A stretch of DNA of 64,000 nucleotides from Glandiceps talaboti. Its lineage: Eukaryota; Hemichordata; Enteropneusta; Spengelidae. Where the stretch lies: assembly GCF_964340395.1 (NCBI RefSeq), contig NC_135561.1:10122732-10186731 (forward strand), given 5' to 3'. The notes under the pieces are model-generated. The model ran no database searches. It was not told where the DNA came from and worked only from the letters and a program-made list of their open reading frames with translations. A program made the translations under genes and the position numbers. Below are positions 33,101 to 46,600 of the stretch, in pieces. Position 1 is the first letter of the stretch; each line of letters opens with the position of its first letter.

Positions 33101-36100
33101 TTAACAAAGAAGTCATGATCTTATGTGTTATTGCCTTTTGGGTTCAAAGTATATACCTGGTAGTGTGTGTGTGTTATTAATTTAAAATTAAATTTTATAC
33201 TCTTTCTACAGGGAATTGACAAGCTACATGATGATCTTATCAAAATCAAGAAAAAAATTGACCGAGTATTTCCACAGCATGTCAAATTTTCTAAGGAATT
33301 TGTAGATGAAGCTGAATCCTTTCTGAGTGTGCCACAGAAAACGTCTAAGAAAATACTTCCTTTAACAGATCAAGATTTTTTCTTTGGAGGTTGGAATAAA
33401 CAGATGGAACTTCATACAGTCAATGTGCCTGAAAAGATATTAGAAATATTACACATGATGGTAAGTATTGATGTATGGATCAGTGATCACATGTTGATCA
33501 CATGATAATATTAGTTCATCACATGCATGATGACATCATGGTTTGAAGTTCACAAGACAGCTTTGTCATAGAGGTGATTTTGAGAGAATTTGAGACAGGA
33601 TGGGAGACTGATAAACACATCTATAGACAGAGAGACAAAGGGAGGGACAGACATAAGACAGGTAAGAGAAAAGTAATAAAATATAACTCAATAAAATTTA
33701 AAAAAAAAAAAAAAAAGTTTGGAAGGAGGTACAAAGCATGGATTATAAAAAAAACAATTTCATGTAAATGGCTTGAAGTCACATTTTCCCATTTTTGTCG
33801 TATAATTTGTAATTTCCTTCTTTGTGTCTTTGTATACATTTACCTACTTATATCTTCTCTAGGGGAAAGTACTATTCTTTAAAGATGTTGACGAAAAGCC
33901 AGTCATATTTGAAATTCCGTGGTTTGTAAAGATTCTCAATACACTGCTTGATGATACTCCAAATACTAACAAAGCAAACGTGGCTGAATTTGGTGAGGGT
34001 ACACCAGTCTGGACAATGGAATCTATTCAACAGAAACTGAGTACACTGATGCCAGCTGATCAGGTAGGTCTTTTCAGTTATAGTTACTGGTAGATTATTA
34101 TTGTGTTTTCAAGGCCACTGACCCATGCGAAGGTGTAACAGAACAAAAAAACAAAGGAAATTACAGATATGCACATAGAGGCATGATTAACAAAGGTTGA
34201 CTTTCATTTCAACAGATTTGTTCTGGTTTAGCAACCTGATACACATCAATGTGAGATTTAGCATAGATGGAGATGTAGAATACAAGCATTTTTTAAGAGT
34301 TTAGTGTGCTATGTAACTGCCATATAACACGTCTGTTCACTGAGTTCTGTAAGTTTCTTCAGCATACATATTAAAGAACAACAGTCATATGATTCACATA
34401 GTCACATATATCACATATATCTCAGGGTTTCACCAATAAGGATAATCAAACAAACTTTTGTTTATGAGCTCAAATTTACATGATTTACGGCAGAAGAAAT
34501 GATCTCATACGTACGAACCAAGGACAAAATTGTTGTCAGGACTTACTATTTTGGTAAATATTTGATGACATTTATTCTTTATCCAACTGTTTCTCATCAC
34601 CAGATTGTTGACTTGGTACCATTACTACAAGATCTGGGACTCTGCATCAAAGTTTCTGTTCATAAAAACAACAGACCTGAAAATGACGACTCACCAATAA
34701 TGATGTTTATGTATCCAACACTTCAGTCTCAGATTCCAGAACTTTTGGTGAGTATCGGACTGTTTTCTTTGGGCTGACTACAACTTTAGGCGAGTTGTTT
34801 TCATTGGTAATTAACACTAAGGCCCTAAGGTATTGATATATATGTATTTATATGCATAAACCCATCTATGCTTAGGTGTTAGATTAATAGTTTAATGTAC
34901 TACTAAGATAAAAAGCTAAATTCTTATACTTAACCCCTCACCACCCCCACCACCCATCTAAGTAAATTGGTCAAAATCGCAAATTGCTTCAAACCACATG
35001 TCAATTCCAAATCGGTATGTAGAAGTATGTAGTGCTAAGTGAGTATGCAGTGAGGAAAAAATAGGTCTTTTGGGGATCCTTTATTTTATTTTAGTGCAAA
35101 ATTCTTCCATTTCTCAATTTGGCATTTTTTAAAGAAATATTTGTATAATAGGGGTACAAAACAATTTACATCCATAAAAAGTGAAATCAATTTTGTAGGA
35201 TGAGACCTAAACTGGGTCAAACCCCCGCCCCCTCCCCCTCCCCCTCCCAAAGTAAAATAATTTTAGTTGTTTTTATACTACATTGAATTATTGATCTCAC
35301 CCCTTAGATTAGTAAGTGTCTATATGCAAGTATCTTTCCTAAGTTTCATATTTATTTATTTATGTATTCATTTATTATAGGACCAGGTACTAGAACTTTT
35401 TATACAGTAATTGTTGTCTTCACTCTAAAATTTCTCCCTATTAAAATGTGTTAAAACATACTCTCATGTAAAAACTCTGACTGAGTATGCTAGTATATAC
35501 AAATCTGCAAATACGAATCGCCTTCCTTGTCGTGTGATAACATTTCAATGTTAGTTATTTGTTCTAATTAGATGTAGGCTTTGTTTAAGTTTAAACAAAT
35601 TAGTTCAAGCTTTTAGCGGGGACATACAAGATACAGCCAGGAAAATAACACTCAACTTTGTATTGCTTTATTGGACAGTGATAGTATTTATTAAATAATG
35701 TGCTTAAAAGTAACTGAATATTTTTTTCCTACTTAAAGACACATTATTGGCCAGAGATACCGTCCAAGACTGAGAAGAGAATACAAAAAAATTATCACTT
35801 TGAGGAAGGTCTTCCTGAAAGACTGTGTGTCTTGGTGTTTCAGCAGTGTGGTATATTTGGTGATGTAATGTTGTGTTGGAAAAATGGTCTTCTAATGCAG
35901 CAAGGAACTATTGATATACTAATTCGTGTCAAAGGTTGGTGTTCTAGTAATCATTCTAACCTATGTCTTCTTTTGAATAGTTCAGTCCTATTGTTTTCTA
36001 TATTGGATTATTTCAATGTAGACATAAATAGGGAAGAACTATGTTAACCAGTTTCTGCAAAATAAAACGTTATTTCTCTGACTAATGCATAAATCATAAA

Positions 36101-39100
36101 TATTCCAACAAAGCTGTCAAAAAAGTTATTCAAGAATTTGAAGAAGTAGTAATAAAATTCAAACCTCACATCATGACACATGTACATTCATTAAAAAGGT
36201 TGAGTCATTCGACTACCCCCTTCCCCCTCCCTTATGCATACATTTCGTAAACACAGTAAATATGCATGTCACACCCGTCCCCTCCCCTATGTGTACATTT
36301 TGTAAACACGGTAATATATGCATGCCACATCCTTTCTGCATATTTAAGCATTTGGTACTTCAGTAGTGTGTATGGAAACATCACTATGCATAGATAGTTT
36401 GATAATGTGCTTAGTATTTATCATTATAAGTCATTACTTGTCAATGACTGTGTTTTACCCTGTGTCTTGTATGTACACTAACAAACCAATTACCACCCCC
36501 ACCCCAATCAATTACAAACACAGACTTGGACCATGTCATTTCATATTCTTAAGTAGGAAAAATAAACACCAAACAGTTGTTTCATCATTTCAAATTCCGA
36601 AATAGATTACCCAATTCTCATCCATATGTCCAGCCACACAAATAACAGAGCTATTTTGTACCTTTGCATAATTTCAGATAATTGCAAGATTGAACTCAGC
36701 TGTTGTACATTCAGGCAAGATGTTATGATACAACTAATGTACAAAACATTTAATACCATCGCCATGGTAATTTCAAGTGTGATTACAAGCTATAGCCCCC
36801 ACATTTTGGTCACGGTAAGTTGTTTCAGAATGTCATTCGGTATTCTAAATAAAAACCTCTTTTTCTTTTCTGTTGTGACTTTTCACTTTGTCAGAACAAT
36901 GTCTATTTGTAACATGTAAACCATACATTGTCAAGTAAAATCAATATTGGTAACTTAAGGGGTCTTTGCAATGGAGGGATGTCTGAGCAAGTACCCCCCC
37001 CCCCCCCACACACACACACACACACTTTAAGAATGGGTTACAAATAAAGATCCCAGGGTACTAACGCAGTTAAGTAAGGTATTAGGACATAGACCAGATC
37101 TAAAAGTTTTTCTGATATAATATTTTAATTTTATCAGCAGAGAAATTACATTGAGTGTTAAAACTGAAATATGTTTGATTTCAAAATCATAAGTAATGTG
37201 GCGTACAGTGTACATGTATGTATCAGAACCTTGTTTCAGTGTTTTAACCTGGAGGTGAGTGGAATTCACGTTCAATTTGGTTTTCTGTGTTTTAGGATAA
37301 GGTTGTATGTCCCACCTGTTTGGAGAAGACAAGTGACCCAAAAGAAGTGGCAATCTTTACATTGGACAAAATGTCACCACAGATTTGTGACAAATGTGGA
37401 CAGCAACACTCAAAGGATGACTATCTACCTCCAGGTAAGAGGTTGATAGAGGAGGAGGGGAATTGGAAAGTGGGGTTGGGTGGGGGTATATGTGGGAATG
37501 ATACATAGTATTGATTGGCTGATGTATGTATGTATGTATGTATGTATGTATGTATGTATGTATGCTTATATGAATGACTACATACATACATACATACATA
37601 CATACATACATACGTATATGAATGTATGTATGTATGTACAATGTGTGATGTATGTATGCATGTATGTATGTATGTTTGTGTGTGTATGTATGTATGTATG
37701 TGTGTATGTGTGTGTGTATGTATGTATGTATGTATGTATGTGTGTGTGTATGTATGTATGTATGTATGTATGTATGTATGTATATGTATGTGTGTATGTG
37801 TGTATGTATGTATGTATGTATGTATGTATGTATGTATGTATGACTTGTATATATGTATGTACGTGTGTACAATTTGACAAAATGTGCTGACTTTTCTTGT
37901 ATTATAAGTAGGTAATATCCATCTGAATTACCTTAAGTTAGCTGTTACTCTCAAAATATATGTTTAATGTACATTGTACTACAAAGTCAAAACCATATCC
38001 AGGTTTATAAAATTACCCAAATAACCTTTATGACCTATATAAATACTCTTTGCTATGTGCCATTTTATAGACAACACTTCTGTGAGTTTGATCCACAATT
38101 GGAAAGCCAAACATAAAGAATCAGATGGGGAGACACAGTTACCAATCTCCTGTTCACTTATGTGTCAGTCAACTCCAGTCCAGGAAAACAGCGCCATCAT
38201 TGGTAGCTACTATAGTCAGAGAAATATACACACCAAAATGATAACATGTCCACAGTGTGGAACATCGAAGAATTGCTGCGACATTCTTTATGTAAGTATG
38301 ACTTAGAAGTCTGTTTGTTTTATACTGTCAAAGAAACTAATGTAACATGTATGATTGATGTTTTTCTAAAAAAAAGACCATGATTCATTGAAGGGGCTCA
38401 GTGTTATGTATTACTACTCAACTTCAGCACAAGAGGGTGTGGTATGTTGGAAGGGTCTATTGGTTCACATTAATACTACCCAACTTCATCACAGGAGGTC
38501 GTAATTTATTGGAAGGGTCTATTGGCTCATTTTGATACCCAGCTCCATCAAAAGAGGGCAGTAATAGAGTTGGGAGTAGACAGTTTTGCATTTTTTATAC
38601 TCAAGATCTTATAACTATCCAGCAGTACCAAATAGTCAGTTACACAGTGAGAGACTATAGTATGTTCTTGTCAAAGGCTCGTGCAACACAGCTTGTCACC
38701 AGAAGGAGACTGGATTTATTTACTCCAACTGAACTGAAAATTCAAATCTAACAATTCACTCTAAAACACAACTATTTCATACTACATGTAGCAAGGGTGT
38801 CTCTAGATGAATGGTATGCTACAATTAATCACCTTCTATAAGCAGGGCTGGTAACCCATGTGTGGACAAATTTGGATTACAGAGGCCCATCAAAATTTTT
38901 TTTACAACAAAGTTGTCATGAAGCAAGTTACACAAATTACGTTAATGTCATCGTGAAGCAGCTTTGCATGTCACAATTTTATTCATTTATTATATTTCAG
39001 CAACTGTACAAGAAGGTGAACAAGGGACCTGTATCAATTTCAACATGTGTGGGAAGTGATCGCTCTGCTGCTACACCAGAAGATAAAGCACAATCAGGAA

Positions 39101-42100
39101 ATATCTTCAGTTATAAAATGAATGGCCGAGACATGAAGATTTTATTTGGCAGCATGATGTGTCCACACGAATTTGATGAATTCTCTGTATTGGTTATGAA
39201 ATGCCTACAGACTGGTAATGTAGGATTAGGGGTGTCGGGCCATTTTGAAATGTTTACACCAGTTAAAATTGGTGATTTGTTCACTTGTAAACTTGTGCAA
39301 ACACAGAAAACTGGGTCTGAAGAGTTAGAATCAAAGGTAAGTTAAAGGGTCTTATAAAGAGGGTACTTGATTGTAGATTTCAAATAAGGGTATGCTGCCC
39401 ATGTTCAAAACACCTACATGTACAGGTGTTTATTGCCATAAAAGGAACACTTTACTAGGTATTAAAAACTCCAGAAAAGGATTGAGGATTTGTGGCCGTT
39501 GGGGGCGCTATACAGTGTGGGTGGGGGCACGCGATATTACCAGTATTGTTTAATATCCAGGACCACAACCACCTACCTTTACAAATACCATGCAAAATGT
39601 TTGACAACTTTGTCTTTATTTGTGACTTTTTTATATCAATTTCACCTTTTATTTGTGATTTGAGATATTTCTGAAGTGTGATGTAACTTAAATAGGCATG
39701 CGTCTTTTAATAATCAACCCTATCTTTATGGAATTTGTTTCTGGCAAAATGAACCCACTCGTAGGAATTGTTCATTGAAAATGTAGTAACCTAGTGTGGG
39801 CCACATTTCCATTTTAATTTTTCAATATCCCAATTTTCATTTCTGTTATACATGTAGTAACCGTTCCCAACCCCCCTAACCCCCAACCCCATAGACAGAT
39901 TATTATGATTAATGAACATAATTAATCACTATTGTTTGTATAAAACTATTGGTTATTTTTCAGATGGTATTCCTGAAGAATAACAAGAAGTTTAGGGAGT
40001 CTGTGCTAGAAAATACCAATCAACTGTTACCATATATCGTAGTGAAAGCAAATGACCAGATGGCAGTGACAGTATCATCATCATCTCTGCCAGTGAGTAG
40101 TTGAATTTAGATATATACACGACTTTGTGTATACATATAGTGGTTAAGTGTAGTTGTCATGTGCTGCACATCTTCATATGTTTTGGAGCTCTTACAAACA
40201 AAAGTGTGACACTAAAATTCAGATGTTCTGTGGTTTTCTCATTGTCATAAATCACCGCCCTCTATGGCGAGTCATATCAGCCAATGCCAAAAGGGTTATT
40301 TTTTGTTTCGTAAGCCGGGAAAAAATGCTCTGGCTTGTGAGAGTGTGGTTTTCCAAGCATAATGTTCAATCCAAAGGTATATCTAAGTTTGTATTGTTCT
40401 GTGTGAGTGTAAGTGTCTGCATGCATGCATGAGTGTGTTCATGTACATGTGCGTATGTGTGTGTGTATGCGTGCGTGTGTGTGTGTGCGTCTGTGCGTGC
40501 GTGTGTGTGTGTGTTGATGGGGATATTACTTAATATGTTGTCTTATTGGGAAATTGTTCACATCAAAATGATCGCACCACTGTTGCGTGTGTATGTGTTT
40601 GGGTCATTGTTTGGAAAGAAATGACTTTAAATTATATTCAGTTTTACCTCAATGCCATTGCTGCTGTGTTTGTTTTTCTTCATAGATATGGGGATCTACA
40701 TCACAAGGCTTTGAAATTGGTATGCGACTAGAAGCACGGGATAGGAAGAATCCTATGACATGTGTTGCCACCGTTGATCACATTAATGACGAGGGTGACA
40801 TTTTGATACATTTTGATGGCTGGGGAAAAAACTACGACTACTGGTGTGAACCAACAAGTACAGATCTCCATCCACTTGGATTCTGTAAAACACATAACAT
40901 TGATTTACAGGCACCCAGAGGTAATCACTCTTTAATTCACTGTGCACTGAGTTCACTACAGTTAATACGTTCATTTACATAATGACTTCATTTGAATAAT
41001 CATGAAGTCTGACTTACATGTATGTAATCACTCCCACTGATACTAATCAGCTTCTGAGAATATTTCAAATTGTAACGTCTATTTGATATAATATGGTATT
41101 ACAAGCTATGAAGGTTTTCAGGTTATAATGGTCCAAAAGACTTGAGACATGTAAGATTTCATTTTTTTCTAACCTACAGGGTATAAAACAAATCACACAT
41201 TTGATTGGAAGGTATATTTGAATGAAATCTCAGCTGTAGCAGCTCCCTACCATGCCTTCACAAGTGTAAGTCAAAAATATTAGAAACCCACTTTTTTTGT
41301 GAGCAGTCACACTGTCCAGCCTTAACAGTTGTGCTGTCCTATACAATACATTATGCCATGCACGAGCCAAGTTGAACAAAAAATATGGAATATATACTCC
41401 AGCCGTTCTATGTCCTGACAATGCCTGTCTATGCCACTGGTTCTGCTGCATTTAAATCATAAAACCTGAAACAAAATGTCACCTGGCTCGACAAAATCTC
41501 ATCAACATTGCAACATGTTTTTGTCAGGCGAGACAAAATATCTCTTTGATGTTGTAAATCTTCTCATCTATCTGGACAAAAATCTAACCTTAACACTCAT
41601 GTTACCTGTGTACAAGTACAATTCGAACCCATGTTCATGTAGCAAAAGCTCTTGCTTCTAGTACATTGTATAGCATTTTATTTTTGAGTGAAACTAACTT
41701 CTTTTGCTGTTGGTATTATCTTAACAGGAACAAATTGATGGTAGTCCTCAAATTCTACATGAAGTTGAAGCTCTTTCAACAAATTGTGATCCAGAAGTAT
41801 TGAAATCCTTTCAGTGTGAGCACTCACTTAACCCTATTGGAGGTAATGAATAACATTTGAAATATGCTATAGCTTTGTGAAATTCCGCATCAATCAACAC
41901 ACACACACGCACACACACATGCACACTGCACCCCACCACTCCCAAATGTGTAAGTGATACTTCAACAGAACTGTTATGTAAATATATGTACAGTGAAGTT
42001 AAAGTGCAATAGGAACTACTTTACAGGGACTACTTTCCCTAATAACCAAAGTTGAAGTGCTCCAGGGACCACACTACATATACTTTCCCTAATAACCAAA

Positions 42101-43659
42101 GTTCTGAAATCCTTCCAAACTTGCAATAATGGTCTTGTTATTAGCTCCACTGTCATTGACAACTGACGCGTAGCTTAAGGTTTATCTTGATTTTCTGGCG
42201 GTGTCTGTCGTCTGCCTGTCAACTTTTTCTATTTTCATCTTCTTCTCTGAAACCGACAGTCGGAATACTTTCTTTGATATTTGGTCTGCATGTTCCTTGG
42301 GGGAGGCTATTCAGATTTGTTCATGCTAATTTTATTATAATAAAGAAATTAGAATGTGCTTCATCTTTTGATAATCTTTTATTTTTCCTACAGTTATTTC
42401 ATGGCCTTGATTTCAACTGCAAATGGTTTTTAATTTTCTTAAGCAAAGTAACTGCAAATGTTTAAGATTGTTATTTCTGAGGCACATAATTGTCAGACCT
42501 TTCCAGTCATTTCTTTACTTACTGCTGATGTATTAAAAACTTAAATTATTTCTTTCCTGTTTTGTTAGCACTTATCAAACACTACAAGCAGACAAAGAAG
42601 TTTTGGAAAGACTATTGGTTCAACAATGTTTACAAGCTGTGCAGAGAAACAGACGGAAGCCATGGAGCGTTTGTGTTTCTTCCTAAGGTGATAGATGACA
42701 ATACAATAAAGTATCCATGTAGGAGATTAGTACATGATGTATCTAGTGTAGATCTTCATATACTTTGTGATGGTACAGGTAAGATATTAAGATTCATCTA
42801 CAGTTTAGCATTATTCATGGCTTATTTTTGAAAAACATCAGTCTGTAACTACATCTTGTAGAAAAGGGAAGGTGTAGAAAACGAAGTAATCGGTACAATC
42901 AGCAACAGTCAACTAAACTGCTGGCATTGCTCGTCACAATCATTTATAGCATGCCATATGAAGTATGAAGGTACTGGTATACTGTTACGTTTTACTTTAA
43001 TCATTAGCCCAGTATGTGGTGCCTATTAATGTCAAGTAGACTGTCGATATCAGTATGCGATTATAGTAGTATTGCACCAGATCGGAGCGTGGCGACAACT
43101 TTAGTTTAGATAAAATGTAGCAAAAAATGCATGAGTGACTGTCGACAGTCTAAATGTCAAGTATCACAACTGTGAGTATCTATTGCTCTAAGTGAAACCA
43201 AGACATCTTGTGACTCTTATGACTATGTTTACCCTCTTCTCACTAGTAAAAGAAAAAACTATCCAGAGTCATTTTGCCAAGTGATCAACTTTGATCGTGA
43301 ATGTATATGTTGCATACACTCATCTGGTGAACACTCCCTTTTACTAAACATTTCCTTTTCCCATCCCAAAAGTAACAATTTTAAGAAGTAAAATATTGGT
43401 TTATCCTATGAAGTTGAATGTACCACTGTTATGTGTTGGATAAGTTTATTTTTTCATCTTTTTTCATTCATTCTTCATTATTCCTTTCTCTTTTTACATA
43501 TATTCCCTACCTCTCCCCTCTCTGTCTGTCTCTGTCTGTCTGTCTGTCTGTCTCTGTCTGTCTCTGTCTGTCTGTCTGTATGTATGTGTGCATGTATGTA
43601 CATGTATGTATGTATGTACATCGGTACATACATATGTATGTATGTATGTATGTATGTAT

Positions 43660-43695
<36 letters not shown>

Positions 43696-46600
43696 CCTCC
43701 CACTTCATTCTTTCTTTCTTTTTCAATGTTTCTTTTTATCCAACATCAACAATCATCTCTACATATGTACTTGTATCATTTATTTCCCTCTTACCACTTT
43801 TTCTCTTTTTCCATATGTCTGTATTCCTTATCCCTTACAGAAATAAGTCTGATACATTTCCTGGACAAGGCTGGTATCCCAATGGAAGAAGGAACAAAGA
43901 TAATGGAGTCTAATGAACTGACAACTAGTTTCTTCCTCAGCTGTGCGATGCTTGCAGCTCACAAAGTTTACCTACCAAATTATAGCAAACTCTTTCCAAA
44001 GGTGACAGATGCAGTGTCTCGAGAACAGGTCAGTACATGGACAGTTTGTGCTGAGCTACAGAGTTCTCAGATTGGATATTTCGGCTAATGGTCAGTCATG
44101 GAAATATTCTCTTTGAGAACTCTGACATATTTCTATCTTCTGGTATGTTTCCTTCTACAGGGAAAACGCAAGACTGCAAATATTTCCCGTTTCATAATAA
44201 AATAATTACTGTGAATGAAATTTGATAAATTTTGTTTATGATTGAAGAACATTTTTTTTAAACAAATTATTTAGCACATAAATCTGTGATTACAAAGTAT
44301 GACACATCGAATTATGATCCTTATTTTTTAAACCGTGTGTAACTCTTTTATGGTTTTATGAACAACAAAACAAGAAAATTATATGAAATACCTGTATTAT
44401 AGACATTAATAGTGGGTTCTATTTATGGTATCTTTCACTTGGTGTGATTTGAAAATGAATCTTCATTATCATATTTAAACATTTCAAATATCATGGAAGG
44501 GCCTGTCATATGTGAAGACTTATATTTTTTTTAAAAATATATTGTCTTTTTATCATTCAGGTTGAGTTTTCTGTACAGAGATTGCTATATTTCTATGCGT
44601 TGTCAGTGTCTACTTATTGGTACATACCACAACCTGGAGATCAAGATAAGGACAAGAAGAAACAGTGGAAACCACATGTAAGTTGTCCATGCTAGATGAT
44701 AATATGCAGAACCCCATGATGTACGCTGATGTGAGCACTTGCGGTGTTCTTTATTGCCATACTTTCATTAGCATATTGCAAATGAAAGTTCAGTAGAAAA
44801 CAATGCAAACATGTCCCTAGTATACCATGCTGTCACTCATGTGTCATGGCGGTCTTTGTCATTACATAATAATAAGTTTATTTACCCCAAATGAATATAA
44901 CATTGGGTAAATGGGGAGTCATTATATAACGTACAGCTAGTCTTGACCTGTTCTCTCATATATTTATATACAGAAATTCACAGCAAGGTACTCAATATGA
45001 CTCAAAATATATAATGTATTATATACACATGATTAAAATTACAAATTAAGTAAGCCTATTTCATAAATATTTTGAAAGACAGTGTGTGTGTGATTTCACA
45101 TACATGCATGGAACATTCACATACTGTTTTGGCTATCATTTATATAATAATATGTATGGCATAACAAGTACATGTAAATGATCTAAAATCATGCAATACA
45201 CAAAGCAATGAGGTTAGGAATCATCGCACAATGTCGCACAAGCTCAGTAAATGACAAAAACCCCTACCCACCCCCCACCCCCACCCCCCCCCCCCCCCCC
45301 CTTAACAAACGTTCATGAATGTGACATCTACATGATTATATATGATGTAAACCACATGATGAAAAATGTAGCGGTCACACTCACTACAATCGATGCAATG
45401 TAAAAACATGATACTAAACACACTAAAATACTATCCAGAAACCTAGCACTGCATATCGTATTAGAAATAAATTTTACCCAACATTTCAACATCTCGGTCA
45501 TAAATACTGAATCTGTTATCATTGAAGGTGTGAAAGATTTTGAAATTTTGTAAGAAGTGAGAATATGATTACGTAGTTCAGCAATCGTATTGATGCCTGA
45601 CCCCCTCCCGATTAACCAAACGGAGTTTGTTTATTGAGCTTGTGTGACATTGTATTGGGACTTATTTCATTAGGGTAGTTCTTATTAAATAAAGTACATG
45701 TCTTGAATGATCATTAAATTTGAAAAAATGGTATAACTTGAGTCAGTTATCTTTCATTAGAAGTTACATTGTTGTTCAGGTGAACTTTCCCCTTAATTAA
45801 AGTCAACTTTCTTTCTTTCTTTTCAATTTTTCAGGCCTTAGAGAAAATCTTACAGAAATATTACAATCTGACTGCACCAGAACCAAAAGCAAAAACAAAA
45901 TCAAGCCCAAAGATGAAGAAAAAAGTACTGAGGAGGTTAGAATCTGAATTAGAAATGCCTCCAGTAGCTGCACTGGCAGACTCACCATCTCAAGATTTGG
46001 AATCCATCTTGAAGACAGAACACGGTCTGACTGAACAGAAGGGTGCCTACGTCTGTAAAGCCCACTTCTTCCACTATAATAAAGCCCTGTTTGGTGTCAT
46101 CAGACAGTTTCCATCTGAACTATTTGTAGGGTACAATAATTACATCACACACCTCAATTTTACAGACCAGAGTTTGACACAGCTGCCAGAAGACCTCTTC
46201 AGTACTGTTCCCAATCTGAAAATATTCTGTTTCTTCAAGAATTACCTATCCAAAATTCCCAATGGTATTGGTCAGTGTCATCAAATTGAATGTGTGGATA
46301 TCTGCAGTAATCCCATCGAATACCTACCAGAAGATTTCATCGATTGCAGTGAAACACTACGGGTAAGCGTTATACAAAAAGTCATATTTGACCATGTCTT
46401 TCCACCTGGGGCAAAGCTTAAGCAGAGGATGTGTAAATGTGGTGAGTATGAGACGAAGTTCCACCTTTGTCTTAATTTACACCCGGTGATCTCTCCCCTG
46501 GTGGCCGCAGACAGCCAAAAGTGGTACTGCGTCTTGTACTACCCCTCGACAGAGATGCGATGGTTGATTGTGAGAACCTGGAACTGAAATCCCTGGCCTT

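Noticed and set aside
37357-37890. Several open frames of 60-171 codons
   Set aside because: All read the ATGT microsatellite as MYVC or HTYI repeats.
43418-44088. Plus-strand frames of 142-166 codons with Ser/Leu runs
   Set aside because: Mostly CTGT/CT microsatellite. Only the part from 43841 is a real exon, in the frame used by the ROCO gene.
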